NCBI GenBank assembly: GCA_025454915.1
Contig: JALONN010000003.1
Coordinates: 649,164 to 713,163, forward strand
Source: Raineya sp.
GTDB taxonomy: Bacteria; Bacteroidota; Bacteroidia; Cytophagales; Thermonemataceae
Direction of reading: 5' to 3'
Length of the DNA: 64,000 bases
The position numbers and the translations under genes were made by a program. The notes beneath the pieces are model-generated. The model saw nothing but the letters and a program-made list of their open reading frames with translations. It was not told where the DNA came from and made no database searches. Numbering within the stretch: position 1 is the stretch's first letter; the number at the start of each line of letters is the position of its first letter. Shown piece after piece: positions 7,337 to 15,274 of the stretch.

Positions 7337-8725
7337 ATGAAGAATCTTTTAGCCCTTCTCCTTTTTTTCTTTACTCATAGTTTATTGGCTCAAAACAAAG
7401 AAACTGTTTATACCCTGCAAAACGATGAACAAATTGCTGTTTATGAAAGTGCTTTAGGAGTGTACCAATCCCGTTTAGGCTTTGCCTTTGTTGTTGAAAA
7501 TCCAAAGAAAAATACTCGTAAATATTGTGTCAATAAAACAATTTACGAAACATTCAATCGTAAATCTATTGAGCATCCTATCATTACCAACGAACATTGG
7601 GGCATTGTAGATACACGAGCTGATAGCAATTTAGTAATTTTTGATGGCTACCGAGTTGCCAAATATCCCAATACCAAAAGAACTTTTGACCTCCGTATCA
7701 CCAAACGTTTGTATGGTTATATTGTCTATGATGAGCCTTCGGCAGAGTATAATGTAATAGTGAATGGTTTTACGTATGGTCCGTATATCAATTTACTCAA
7801 TTATTATCTCAGTCCTGATGGAACAAATTGGGCTGTAAGCTATTATGAAAATGTAGGCACCCACTACAATTATTATATTCGTTTTAATGATAAAAAGCTT
7901 TTAGGTCCTTATACGAATATCCATGATTTTGCTCTTTTGAATGGGAATCAATGGGTTTTAGTGGCTGAAAAAAAAGAGCAGGAAGGGAAAATATATGTTG
8001 CTCATCATAAAGGTGATATAGGCTTTTTTGATAAAAAATTGCAAGATAAAGATGTTGAAATTAAGCTCGTTCATACTTATCAGAATTATGCCATGAATTT
8101 GGTGAAGGAACAAAAAATTTACTTTATGGTGAATGGCGATTTATTTGGACCTTATGATGAATTCGTGAAACAAACAGATTTAGGCATCAAGCCTGAACGT
8201 TTTAATTATGTGGTAGGCAAGAAAAATACTCTTCACTTTAGAGATAAGCCCATTGCCGAAAATGTAAGAAAATTTACAGTTAGTGATAGTCGTAATACCA
8301 TTGCTGTGGTATTCAATGATGACAAACTCCAAATTAACAACAAAACGAATTTAGGAGTATTTAAAAATATTGAAAAAATTGATTTTCCTGTGGGTAAAGA
8401 AGACTTTTACTTCTGGGCAAAAGAGTCTGATAACACCTATGCTCTTTATGCTTATATCGAACAAAAAGTCACTAAATTAGGCTCTTATAAATTCTCTTCT
8501 ACTACTACACTACTCCCCGATGTGCATTTTGCACCCAGCGAAAAGAATTGGGGGTTCTCGTATCTCAATGATAAACAGGAATCTAAAATTGTGGTTGATG
8601 GAAAAGAATATGATACCAATTTTATCAATGAAGTCTCGTTGTATGCACAAGAAGGAAAAGAATATGCATCATGGCTTAGTTTGGAAGGGAAAAACATCAT
8701 TTTGAATAAAGTTGTCTTCGAATAG
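7337..8725 (+). CDS. Hypothetical exported protein
   Basis: A 462-residue protein with a Sec signal peptide (MKNLLALLLFFFTHSLLAQ, cut after about 19). The mature part is beta-rich with repeated units containing (V/F)xGxxFGPY-like strands (NGFTYGPYIN, KKLLGPYTNI, NGDLFGPYDE). This spacing of about 60-90 residues suggests a beta-propeller-like repeat. No catalytic motif or sorting domain is visible at the C-terminus, so it is probably periplasmic. A clear terminator follows. Confidence 0.65.
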   Translation: MKNLLALLLFFFTHSLLAQNKETVYTLQNDEQIAVYESALGVYQSRLGFAFVVENPKKNTRKYCVNKTIYETFNRKSIEHPIITNEHWGIVDTRADSNLVIFDGYRVAKYPNTKRTFDLRITKRLYGYIVYDEPSAEYNVIVNGFTYGPYINLLNYYLSPDGTNWAVSYYENVGTHYNYYIRFNDKKLLGPYTNIHDFALLNGNQWVLVAEKKEQEGKIYVAHHKGDIGFFDKKLQDKDVEIKLVHTYQNYAMNLVKEQKIYFMVNGDLFGPYDEFVKQTDLGIKPERFNYVVGKKNTLHFRDKPIAENVRKFTVSDSRNTIAVVFNDDKLQINNKTNLGVFKNIEKIDFPVGKEDFYFWAKESDNTYALYAYIEQKVTKLGSYKFSSTTTLLPDVHFAPSEKNWGFSYLNDKQESKIVVDGKEYDTNFINEVSLYAQEGKEYASWLSLEGKNIILNKVVFE

Positions 8726-8753
8726 AAAATTTCAAGTTTTTACATAAATCTCT

Positions 8754-8791
8754 CACCTTGAACAAGATACACAGTTCAAGGTGTTTTTTTT
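8754..8791 (+). terminator. Rho-independent terminator
   Basis: CACCTTGAAC (8754-8763) pairs perfectly with GTTCAAGGTG (8774-8783), followed by a run of eight T. Confidence 0.85.
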
Positions 8792-8864
8792 ATTTTAAAA
8801 TTTGGAGATTAGTTTGTTTTTTGATAATATTGTAATATCATTTTAATATCAAATTTATACCATT

Positions 8865-9734
8865 ATGACAAACGAAATTTTAATTAAACCGAAGGCTGGT
8901 TATGGCATGTTATTTTTATTATTGTTGGGTATTGTTGCCACAGTAGCAAGTTTTGTATTAGCAAATGAGTTTCCAATATTACATTTGTCAGGACTTTTAC
9001 TTGCAATTGCTACTTTTTTGGGCTTATTTGGCTTTATTGTAGTAAACCCCAACGAATCAAGAGTATTAACTTTGTTTGGTACTTATAAAGGTTCTGTGAA
9101 GGATAGTGGCTTTTACTGGGTAAATCCGTTTATCTCTAAAAAGCCCATATCTCTAAGAGCCCGAAACTTAGAAAGCAAAACCATTAAGGTAAACGATAAA
9201 GTGGGTAACCCCATTGAAATTGGAATGGTACTTGTTTGGAAAGTAGAAGAAACTGCTCAGGCAGCCTTTGCTGTAGATGATTACATCAAATATGTAGAAG
9301 TACAGAGTGAGGCAGCTTTAAGGCATCTGGCAGGTTTGTATGCCTACGACCACTTTGAAGAAGACACCAGCAATAGTGTGACACTCAGAGATGGAGGAGA
9401 AACCATTAATCATTTGCTTGAAGAAGAACTCAAAGAAAGACTTAAAATGGCGGGTATCAATGTAGTAGAAGCTCGTATTACGCATTTGGCGTATGCCCCT
9501 GAAATTGCAGGTGCTATGCTCCAACGCCAGCAGGCGATGGCTGTAGTGGCTGCTCGTACCAAAATTGTAGAAGGTGCTGTAGGAATGGTTGAAATGGCTT
9601 TGGATAAACTGAGTCAAAAGAAAATTGTAGAACTAGATGAAGAACGTAAAGCAACTATGGTAAGTAATTTGCTTGTAGTATTATGTTCTGAAAAGGCTGC
9701 TTCACCTGTTGTAAATGCCGGTAGTTTATATTAA
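8865..9734 (+). CDS. SPFH/Band 7 domain membrane protein
   Basis: A 289-residue protein. Two hydrophobic segments (about 15-34 and 41-60) are followed by an SPFH domain: [31 protein letters not shown] (about 62-92), then strands and an A/E/R-rich helix region ([30 protein letters not shown]). It acts at the inner membrane, probably as an oligomeric scaffold like stomatins and flotillins. A tiny Arc-like gene follows 41 bases downstream; I recall this pairing from other genomes and it suggests a linked role. Confidence 0.85.
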   Translation: MTNEILIKPKAGYGMLFLLLLGIVATVASFVLANEFPILHLSGLLLAIATFLGLFGFIVVNPNESRVLTLFGTYKGSVKDSGFYWVNPFISKKPISLRARNLESKTIKVNDKVGNPIEIGMVLVWKVEETAQAAFAVDDYIKYVEVQSEAALRHLAGLYAYDHFEEDTSNSVTLRDGGETINHLLEEELKERLKMAGINVVEARITHLAYAPEIAGAMLQRQQAMAVVAARTKIVEGAVGMVEMALDKLSQKKIVELDEERKATMVSNLLVVLCSEKAASPVVNAGSLY

Positions 9735-9736
9735 TC

Positions 9737-9760
9737 TTTTGGGGAGCTAACTCCCCAAAA
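9737..9760 (+). promoter_or_regulatory. Perfect hairpin between SPFH and Arc-like genes
   Basis: TTTTGGGGAG (9737-9746), loop CTAA, CTCCCCAAAA (9751-9760). The 10-bp stem begins 3 bases after the SPFH stop and ends 15 bases before the next start. It may be an intra-operon attenuator or a processing/stability hairpin; there is no T-run after it. Confidence 0.55.
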
Positions 9761-9775
9761 TAACCTTGAAGAATA

Positions 9776-9949
9776 ATGAGTGACAAAGAAAAAGAGAAAA
9801 AGAAAAGTTTTGTATTGCGTATGGATGCTAAAATGATGGAGAAATTAGAGCAGTGGGCTAATGATGAGTTCAGAAGCATTAATGGGCAAATAGAATACCT
9901 TTTACATCAGGCTCTTAAACAAAGTGGCAGATTAAAAGAAGACAAGTAA
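9776..9949 (+). CDS. Arc-like ribbon-helix-helix DNA-binding protein
   Basis: A 57-residue protein starting at ATG 9776 with stop TAA 9947-9949. After a lysine-rich start (SDKEKEKKK) comes SFVLRMDAKMMEKLEQWANDEFRSINGQIEYLLHQAL, the strand-helix-helix of Arc/MetJ repressors. F12, L14 and R15 fall in the DNA-reading strand, and SINGQIEYLL matches the Arc S-x-N-x-x-I motif. It probably binds DNA as a dimer or higher oligomer. The neighbouring SPFH gene could be a partner or the regulated gene. Confidence 0.8.
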   Translation: MSDKEKEKKKSFVLRMDAKMMEKLEQWANDEFRSINGQIEYLLHQALKQSGRLKEDK

Positions 9950-10009
9950 ATTGGCAAAAAACGAAAAATGATTTAACTTTGAAAAACCACTTTTTAAGTA
10001 TATTCATAT

Positions 10010-10474
10010 ATGAAAAGGATTCTTCTCTTAACTTTTTTAATTGTATTATCGGTTCAGGCTATTGCTCAGGATAGTGTAAAAACGATTATTTATAATCGTT
10101 CCAATAAAAGTGTATATGTTTCTTTGGCATATTATAGTCGCCTTTCCGAAGGAAATGTAGCTTTATGTTCTTATGGCTGGTTTGAAGTAAAGAAAAATAC
10201 CTCGAAAACTGTTTGGACAAAATCCATCAAGGAGAAAGGTATTTTTTACCATGCTCATAATACAATCAACAGAAACGATAATTGGGGTGGAAGCTTGTTT
10301 TTCATGGTGCATCCTTCTATTCCCTTTCATATTTCATATGCCAATAATTCGGCTCTTGCCACCTCTATCGATGGAGATTTGACCCCTGAAGAATTACAAC
10401 AATTAGAAGCCTATCCTTTCAGGGAACTAAAATGGAATCCGAAAGGATTTTTTCAATTGAACTTATTAGATTAG
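10010..10474 (+). CDS. Exported protein, possibly DUF1036-like
   Basis: A 154-residue protein with signal peptide MKRILLLTFLIVLSVQAIAQ. The mature part begins IIYNRSNKSVYVSLAYYS and continues CSYGWFEVKKNTSKTVW. This is the pattern of DUF1036-like domains (N-x-S-x-x-V-x-V-A-x-Y-Y then W-W/F with a threonine/valine strand). A YHAHN and a WGG segment follow. Probably periplasmic; function unknown. It stands alone, 60 bases after the Arc-like gene. Confidence 0.55.
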   Translation: MKRILLLTFLIVLSVQAIAQDSVKTIIYNRSNKSVYVSLAYYSRLSEGNVALCSYGWFEVKKNTSKTVWTKSIKEKGIFYHAHNTINRNDNWGGSLFFMVHPSIPFHISYANNSALATSIDGDLTPEELQQLEAYPFRELKWNPKGFFQLNLLD

Positions 10475-10533
10475 AATGTTTTACGCCTAATTTAACATAA
10501 CATCATACACAAACTAACTATCAAAAATTATTT

Positions 10534-11481
10534 ATGGAGAACAACATCGAATCTCTCTTAAAAAAATTAGAAGAAAAATACAGTCAAACGGGGCAAAGTC
10601 TTGCTGCTAATTTAGAAGGACTCTTATACAACGACTATTTAAAGTATTGGGATTATATACAAGTAGAAACTCTTTTGACTCTTCAGAAACCCAAAACAAG
10701 CATACCTGATGAAATGATTTTTATCATGTATCATCAAATTACAGAATTATATTTTAGATTAATTCTTTGGGAGATAGAGCAAATTGGTAACCAGAAAGAT
10801 GTAGAAGTGGCTTGGTTTTTAGATAAAATTGAGCGTATTAACAGATATTTAGAGGCTCTTGTACGCTCTTTTGATATTATGAGTGTAGGTATGGAAGCAG
10901 AGCAATTTAAGAAATTCAGAATGGCATTGTTGCCTGCAAGTGGGTTTCAATCAGCTCAGTTCAGAATGATTGAAATTACTTCTACTAATTTTATCAATCT
11001 TACCAGTCAGGAATTTAGAGATAAAGCTACCCCCAATACTACTATTCCAGAGATTTATGAGCATATTTACTGGAAAAAAGGTGCTACAGAAACTGCTACT
11101 GGCAAAAAAACGATTACCCTTCAGCATTTTGAAGAAAAGTATTCTGAGAGTTTCATGCAGCTTGCTTATGAATACAGAGATAAAAATATCTGGGAAAAAT
11201 ATAAAGAGCTAGAAAACAAAGGTGTAGATGTATCGGCTATAAAACAAGCCCTTAGAGATTTTGATTATTTATTCAATGTAGAATGGGCTTTATCTCACTT
11301 AAAATCGGCTGTTCGATATTTAAGAGAGAGTGGCAAACCCATTGATGCCACAGGAGGCACAAACTGGACGAAATACCTCCCTCCTAACTTCCAAAGAATT
11401 ATCTTTTTCCCTTCGTTATGGACAGAAGAAGAACGCCAAGAATGGGGACGAAAAAAAGTAGAAGCTTTGTTACAATCCTAA
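10534..11481 (+). CDS. kynA: Tryptophan 2,3-dioxygenase
   Basis: A 315-residue protein of the tryptophan 2,3-dioxygenase family, a heme enzyme that opens the indole ring of L-tryptophan to N-formylkynurenine in the cytosol. Key segments are MIFIMYHQITELYFRLILWE (about 63-82) with the substrate-site YHQ and E(L)YFR, LPASGFQSAQFR (about 132-143), and ATGGTNW (about 275-281). The protein is near the usual length. No other kynurenine-pathway gene is adjacent. A terminator overlaps its stop codon. Confidence 0.9.
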   Translation: MENNIESLLKKLEEKYSQTGQSLAANLEGLLYNDYLKYWDYIQVETLLTLQKPKTSIPDEMIFIMYHQITELYFRLILWEIEQIGNQKDVEVAWFLDKIERINRYLEALVRSFDIMSVGMEAEQFKKFRMALLPASGFQSAQFRMIEITSTNFINLTSQEFRDKATPNTTIPEIYEHIYWKKGATETATGKKTITLQHFEEKYSESFMQLAYEYRDKNIWEKYKELENKGVDVSAIKQALRDFDYLFNVEWALSHLKSAVRYLRESGKPIDATGGTNWTKYLPPNFQRIIFFPSLWTEEERQEWGRKKVEALLQS

Positions 11482-11504
11482 CTCGTTAGAGTTAGGATTT
11501 TTTT
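11474..11504 (+). terminator. Terminator of tryptophan dioxygenase gene
   Basis: AATCCTAACTC (11474-11484), loop GTTA, GAGTTAGGATT (11489-11499), then T-rich sequence. The stem contains the kynA stop and reaches into the end of the convergent lipoprotein gene. Confidence 0.8.
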
Positions 11505-11920
11505 CTTGGATATGTTTTTTTAGTAATGGTTTCAGAACCTACTACTTTTCCTAGTTCTTTAAAGCCCAATTCTTCAATTTTTACTGTTTTGTGTTTTTTT
11601 CGGATTTCTTCAAACTTTTCTGCAATTCCTTCATAACCTTTTTTATTGAAGTATTCCACAGCCACAATATAATCCCATTTGGCTAGACTGTCTATACTCT
11701 GGTTCTCATAGAGTTCGTATTGAGCTATCAGTTTTTGTTTTACAGCTACACTATCCATTGCAAACCAATTTTTCTCTAAGTATTTTTTTAATTTATCTTT
11801 CTGATTATCAACAGATTTAATATAGGTAAAAGTCCAGATTTTTTCTTCATTCTTTCCAGACCTCAAACGAGGGCTGCACCCCCATAGAAATAGAATTCCG
11901 ATATAAAACAGTTTTTGCAT
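11492..11920 (-). CDS. Small hypothetical lipoprotein
   Basis: A 142-residue protein with a short lipoprotein signal ending LFLWGC (Cys at about 15). The mature part is charged and largely helical. No family recognised. It follows the SRPBCC gene on the same strand by 39 bases and may be its operon partner. The 3' end overlaps the kynA terminator, which leaves the two convergent transcripts sharing sequence. Confidence 0.55.
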   Translation of the reverse strand: MQKLFYIGILFLWGCSPRLRSGKNEEKIWTFTYIKSVDNQKDKLKKYLEKNWFAMDSVAVKQKLIAQYELYENQSIDSLAKWDYIVAVEYFNKKGYEGIAEKFEEIRKKHKTVKIEELGFKELGKVVGSETITKKTYPRKKS

Positions 11921-11959
11921 AATTATATTTTTTCCTTAAACGTTCAAAAATATAACTTA

Positions 11960-12397
11960 TTATGCTTTTTCAGCCAATTCTTTAATTTTCTGATTCATCA
12001 GGTTGAAGCCATTTTTAGTGTTTTTATCTAGCATTTTAGAAAATAAAGACACTAAAATTCCTCCAAACTGCTCACTATGCTTAAAGGTACTTGTACCATC
12101 CTGATTATCAATAATTTCAAAAATATGCTCTCCATCAAAAAGTCCAGCAAAAAATAAATGCCCCAGCCAGCGAAACTCTTTATTTTGTTCATATACAAGA
12201 ACTTTAGGTTTAAATACCATAGCACTGCTGTCTGGAGGATGTATTTTGGCTTTAATAATACTTCCCTGTTTCACTTCTCCTTCAATAGATTTGATAAAAG
12301 GATTCCACTCAGGATATGCTTTGAAATTGGTAAGAATACCCCACACTTTTTCAGGTGTTGCATCAATGACTATCTGTGTTTCAATGGTCTTTTTCAT
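11960..12397 (-). CDS. SRPBCC-fold protein
   Basis: A 145-residue protein with the helix-grip pattern ETQIVIDATPEKVWGILTNFKAYPEWNPFI at the N-terminus, which is a textbook polyketide-cyclase/SRPBCC start. Then come GSIIKAKIHPP, FRWLGHLFFAGLFDGEHIFEI and a closing helix. Probably binds a hydrophobic ligand. It lies 73 bases downstream of a Crp/Fnr-type regulator on the same strand and may be under its control. Confidence 0.8.
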   Translation of the reverse strand: MKKTIETQIVIDATPEKVWGILTNFKAYPEWNPFIKSIEGEVKQGSIIKAKIHPPDSSAMVFKPKVLVYEQNKEFRWLGHLFFAGLFDGEHIFEIIDNQDGTSTFKHSEQFGGILVSLFSKMLDKNTKNGFNLMNQKIKELAEKA

Positions 12398-12470
12398 AAG
12401 ATTTTGTGTTTAGAATCTGTTTCAAAGGTCTATATTTGAAAGCATAGTTCTCTTGACAAAAATCAAGAAT

Positions 12471-13043
12471 TCAGGATAGTTGTTTTTTTCTGATACGGCT
12501 AAAAGTTTCGGGGGTCATTCCGAGCATAGAAGCAATATATTGAAGAGGTACTTGATGAAAAAGTTCTTTGTTATTTTCAAAAAAATGTTGATAACGTTCT
12601 TCAGCAGACATCGAAAGGTGGCTAAAAATCCTGTCTTCTAAGAAAATAAAACATTTGGCTATAAAGAGCTTTTCTAAAACATGCCATTGAGGCACTATTT
12701 CACCAAGTTTCTGATAGTTTTGTTTATTAATCGTAAAAATTTCTACATCTGTAAGAGCCTGAATCGTCCAACGGGCAGGTGTATCAAAAATAAAACTTGC
12801 CAAATCTGTAATGAAATACCCTTTTGAAGAAATCCATTGCGTTACTTCTTTACCATCATTGTTTACAAAAATACGTAACAACCCCGACCGAATAAAACTC
12901 ATTTTATCGCAATAATTACCTGTTTGTAAATAGAAATCACCTTTGGAGAGTTTTACAGGTTTAAACATCTGACTCATAGTCTGTAGGGCATCCAAATGTG
13001 CTATTCCAAAGTAAGATTCAATGTATTGCTCCAGTTCTTTCAT
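12471..13043 (-). CDS. Crp/Fnr-family transcriptional regulator
   Basis: A 190-residue protein with an N-terminal cyclic-nucleotide-binding beta-roll (residues about 25-115; GDFYLQTGNYCDKMSFIRSGLLRIF). A C-terminal helix-turn-helix follows at about 165-188, with YIASMLGMTPETFSRIRKK. No FeS cysteine cluster of the Fnr type is present. This short form, ending just after the recognition helix, is common in Bacteroidota. The SRPBCC and lipoprotein genes follow on the same strand. Confidence 0.85.
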   Translation of the reverse strand: MKELEQYIESYFGIAHLDALQTMSQMFKPVKLSKGDFYLQTGNYCDKMSFIRSGLLRIFVNNDGKEVTQWISSKGYFITDLASFIFDTPARWTIQALTDVEIFTINKQNYQKLGEIVPQWHVLEKLFIAKCFIFLEDRIFSHLSMSAEERYQHFFENNKELFHQVPLQYIASMLGMTPETFSRIRKKQLS

Positions 13044-13108
13044 AAGCTGAACAAAAAAATTATTTGATTATCAGAATAAAAAACTATTTTGGAGGAAATT
13101 TATTGTTT

Positions 13109-13531
13109 ATGATACTCTATTACAAATTGAACAAACCTATTGCATTTATTTACAATTATCTTACTGATATGCAGAAATTTGCTTCTGTACATCCTATCAT
13201 CTCCAAGATAGAAAAAACAAACGAAAATACTTACCTGGCACACGAAACGCTTCAGGTAGGCTTTTTTCCTTTTTCTTTCACATATCCTGTTCATATTCAG
13301 GGAGATGAATCTACAAGATGTATCACCATGAAAGCCAAAGTATTTGGTATGGTGGAAATTGAGATGGTTTTCAGGTTGTTTGAAACACTCGGTCAAAATC
13401 CTCAGGATGAATCTCTTACAAAAATAGAAGAAACTATTAAGTTCAAGAGTCTTTTTCCAATTGCCCCTTTTGTGAAATCAGTTTTCAAAACACAACATAA
13501 GAAACTGTTTCAGAATATTGAAGCAGCTTAA
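13109..13531 (+). CDS. SRPBCC-like protein
   Basis: A protein of 140 residues from ATG 13109. An upstream TTG at 13064 keeps the frame open but is unlikely: GGAGG at 13091-13095, rare in this genome, lies 13 bases before the ATG, and the protein then starts with the SRPBCC strand ILYYKLNKPIAFIYNYLTDMQKFASVHPII. The C-terminal helix is LFPIAPFVKSVFKTQHKKLFQNI. A third SRPBCC protein in this window, with no obvious partner, divergent from the Crp-like regulator. Confidence 0.65.
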   Translation: MILYYKLNKPIAFIYNYLTDMQKFASVHPIISKIEKTNENTYLAHETLQVGFFPFSFTYPVHIQGDESTRCITMKAKVFGMVEIEMVFRLFETLGQNPQDESLTKIEETIKFKSLFPIAPFVKSVFKTQHKKLFQNIEAA

Positions 13532-13542
13532 TACAATCATTA

Positions 13543-14796
13543 TCAAGCACTTTGCCCTTGTTCTAAAGGCAAGTGCTTGTTTTTGTATTCTGTAGGTGTG
13601 GAGCCTGTAATTTTTTTGAAAGCAATATTAAACGCTGATTTTGAATGGAATCCTACAAGTTCAGCAACAGCTTCTATTTTATAATTTTTGATAGAAGTAT
13701 CAATCAGTTTCTGTTTGGCTTCTTCGATACGATAGTTATTGATAAAGCTTGCAAAGTTCATATTAAACTCCTGATTGATAAGCTTTGAGAGATATTTATA
13801 ATTGGTAGAAGCCAGCTCTGCCAAATCGTAAATGGTTAGCCTTGAGTTCAGATAAGGCTTGTCCGTTTCCATGATTTGAAGTAATGTGCTTTTTAGTTCA
13901 TCAAATTTATCTTCCTGAATTTCAAGCTCTTCAGCTTCTATTTTTTCATTTTCTAACTCATCATCTTGCTCTCTTTCAATGGTTTGCTCTAAAACCTCCA
14001 CAGGCTTTTCTTGTATTGCTGGAGAGATTGGGTATTGCTCTTCTTTTTTAATTTTATGAAAATCTGTGATTGTACTAGAAACTACCTGATAATGAACGGC
14101 TTTCATGCCTATGTAAACGATAAAAGCCAGCAAAACCAATTCAAAAGAATACACAAATATTTTATCGAACCCTGGCAGACTTACAATAATAATCCCTATG
14201 ATAAATGCTAAATATCCATAAATTAAGTTTTTGAGCCACTTTAAACTTACTCCCTCTTCAAAACTATAAAAACTCCCCAACTCTTTTTCGTGTATATTGA
14301 TGATTTTAAACAGTTTATACAAAAAATAAACATTCTGACCTATAAAAACGACCGTTACTCCTCCCATATTCACAACCCACAAAGCATAATATACCACATT
14401 GAAAGCCAGTTGTTTCTTTGGCAAAAAGGGCATCACAGAAATTAATACAACATCCAAGCCTGCTACTACAAAAGCCAGATAAAAGAGTCTCAAAGGTTTA
14501 TCAATTTTCTTCCCAACGTAATTATATACAGCCAATTTAATAGTAGGTGCTAATGAAAGCGTTACACCCAAAAGCAATGCCAAAGAATAATATACATATT
14601 TACCTTTGATATTTTGAGCAATCAGACTGAAAGACACAATACCCATGAACAAAAACAGGAGCAACGCTATGTAGTTTTTGCCTTGTGAGGAAGCCTTCTG
14701 AAAAGTCAGAAGTCGGATGGCATAGAACAATCCAACCCCCATGGGGAGCAAATTGAAAATTTGTTCTATGGTAAGATTATAATTCAAGGTGAGCAA
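13543..14796 (-). CDS. Membrane-anchored AraC-family regulator
   Basis: A protein of up to 417 residues. The N-terminal 240 residues contain about seven hydrophobic segments, followed by an E-rich linker (about 270-300) and a C-terminal AraC/XylS double helix-turn-helix. Within that domain are LTIYDLAELASTNYKYLSKLINQEFNMNFASFINNYRIEEAK and VAELVGFHSKSAFNIAFKKITGSTPTEYK. Such membrane AraC regulators are frequent in Bacteroidota. The start is uncertain: the frame opens with TTG at 14796, and the first ATG is at codon 19, inside the first helix. Confidence 0.85.
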   Translation of the reverse strand: MLTLNYNLTIEQIFNLLPMGVGLFYAIRLLTFQKASSQGKNYIALLLFLFMGIVSFSLIAQNIKGKYVYYSLALLLGVTLSLAPTIKLAVYNYVGKKIDKPLRLFYLAFVVAGLDVVLISVMPFLPKKQLAFNVVYYALWVVNMGGVTVVFIGQNVYFLYKLFKIINIHEKELGSFYSFEEGVSLKWLKNLIYGYLAFIIGIIIVSLPGFDKIFVYSFELVLLAFIVYIGMKAVHYQVVSSTITDFHKIKKEEQYPISPAIQEKPVEVLEQTIEREQDDELENEKIEAEELEIQEDKFDELKSTLLQIMETDKPYLNSRLTIYDLAELASTNYKYLSKLINQEFNMNFASFINNYRIEEAKQKLIDTSIKNYKIEAVAELVGFHSKSAFNIAFKKITGSTPTEYKNKHLPLEQGQSA

Positions 14797-14943
14797 TTTT
14801 GTTGTTTTATTTCAAAAATAAGGGATTTTTCCCTAAATCCAAACATCTAAAAAATTGTTTTTCCTTGTATCAGAACAGCATACATTTTAACTCTTGGTTA
14901 TCTCGAAATTATATTTGCATCATCATTTTTAAAGCAAAATTTT

Positions 14944-15267
14944 ATGAAGCAAATCATTTTGGTTACCATATTTTTTACGGCTTGCTCTGTAAAACTCATG
15001 GCACAAGAGTCACAAAAACCCCAGCCTTCGGTGAAGGTTACTTTTAAAACTCCTCAGAAAATTTCGCCTATCATAAAACACCTCAAAGAAATGTCTCTTG
15101 ATGATTCCACTACCGAAAAGGTTATCAGAGAATTGAATGTTCGTGGTTATCAGCAAATCAAAGAAGTCATTTCTGATGAGCAGTTTCTGGCTTTAGACTC
15201 TTCTCAGAGATGGGTTTATGTTCGCAAAACAGAAGTATTAGAAATTATTCAGAAAATTCAAAAATAA
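14944..15267 (+). CDS. Small exported hypothetical protein
   Basis: A 107-residue protein with signal peptide MKQIILVTIFFTACSVKLMAQ (cleavage after the AQ). The mature part is short and helical (LKEMSLDDSTTEKVIRELNVRGYQQIKEVI). No family recognised. It ends 7 bases before the large secreted repeat protein and is probably cotranscribed with it. Confidence 0.6.
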   Translation: MKQIILVTIFFTACSVKLMAQESQKPQPSVKVTFKTPQKISPIIKHLKEMSLDDSTTEKVIRELNVRGYQQIKEVISDEQFLALDSSQRWVYVRKTEVLEIIQKIQK

Positions 15268-15274
15268 CGCCGTC

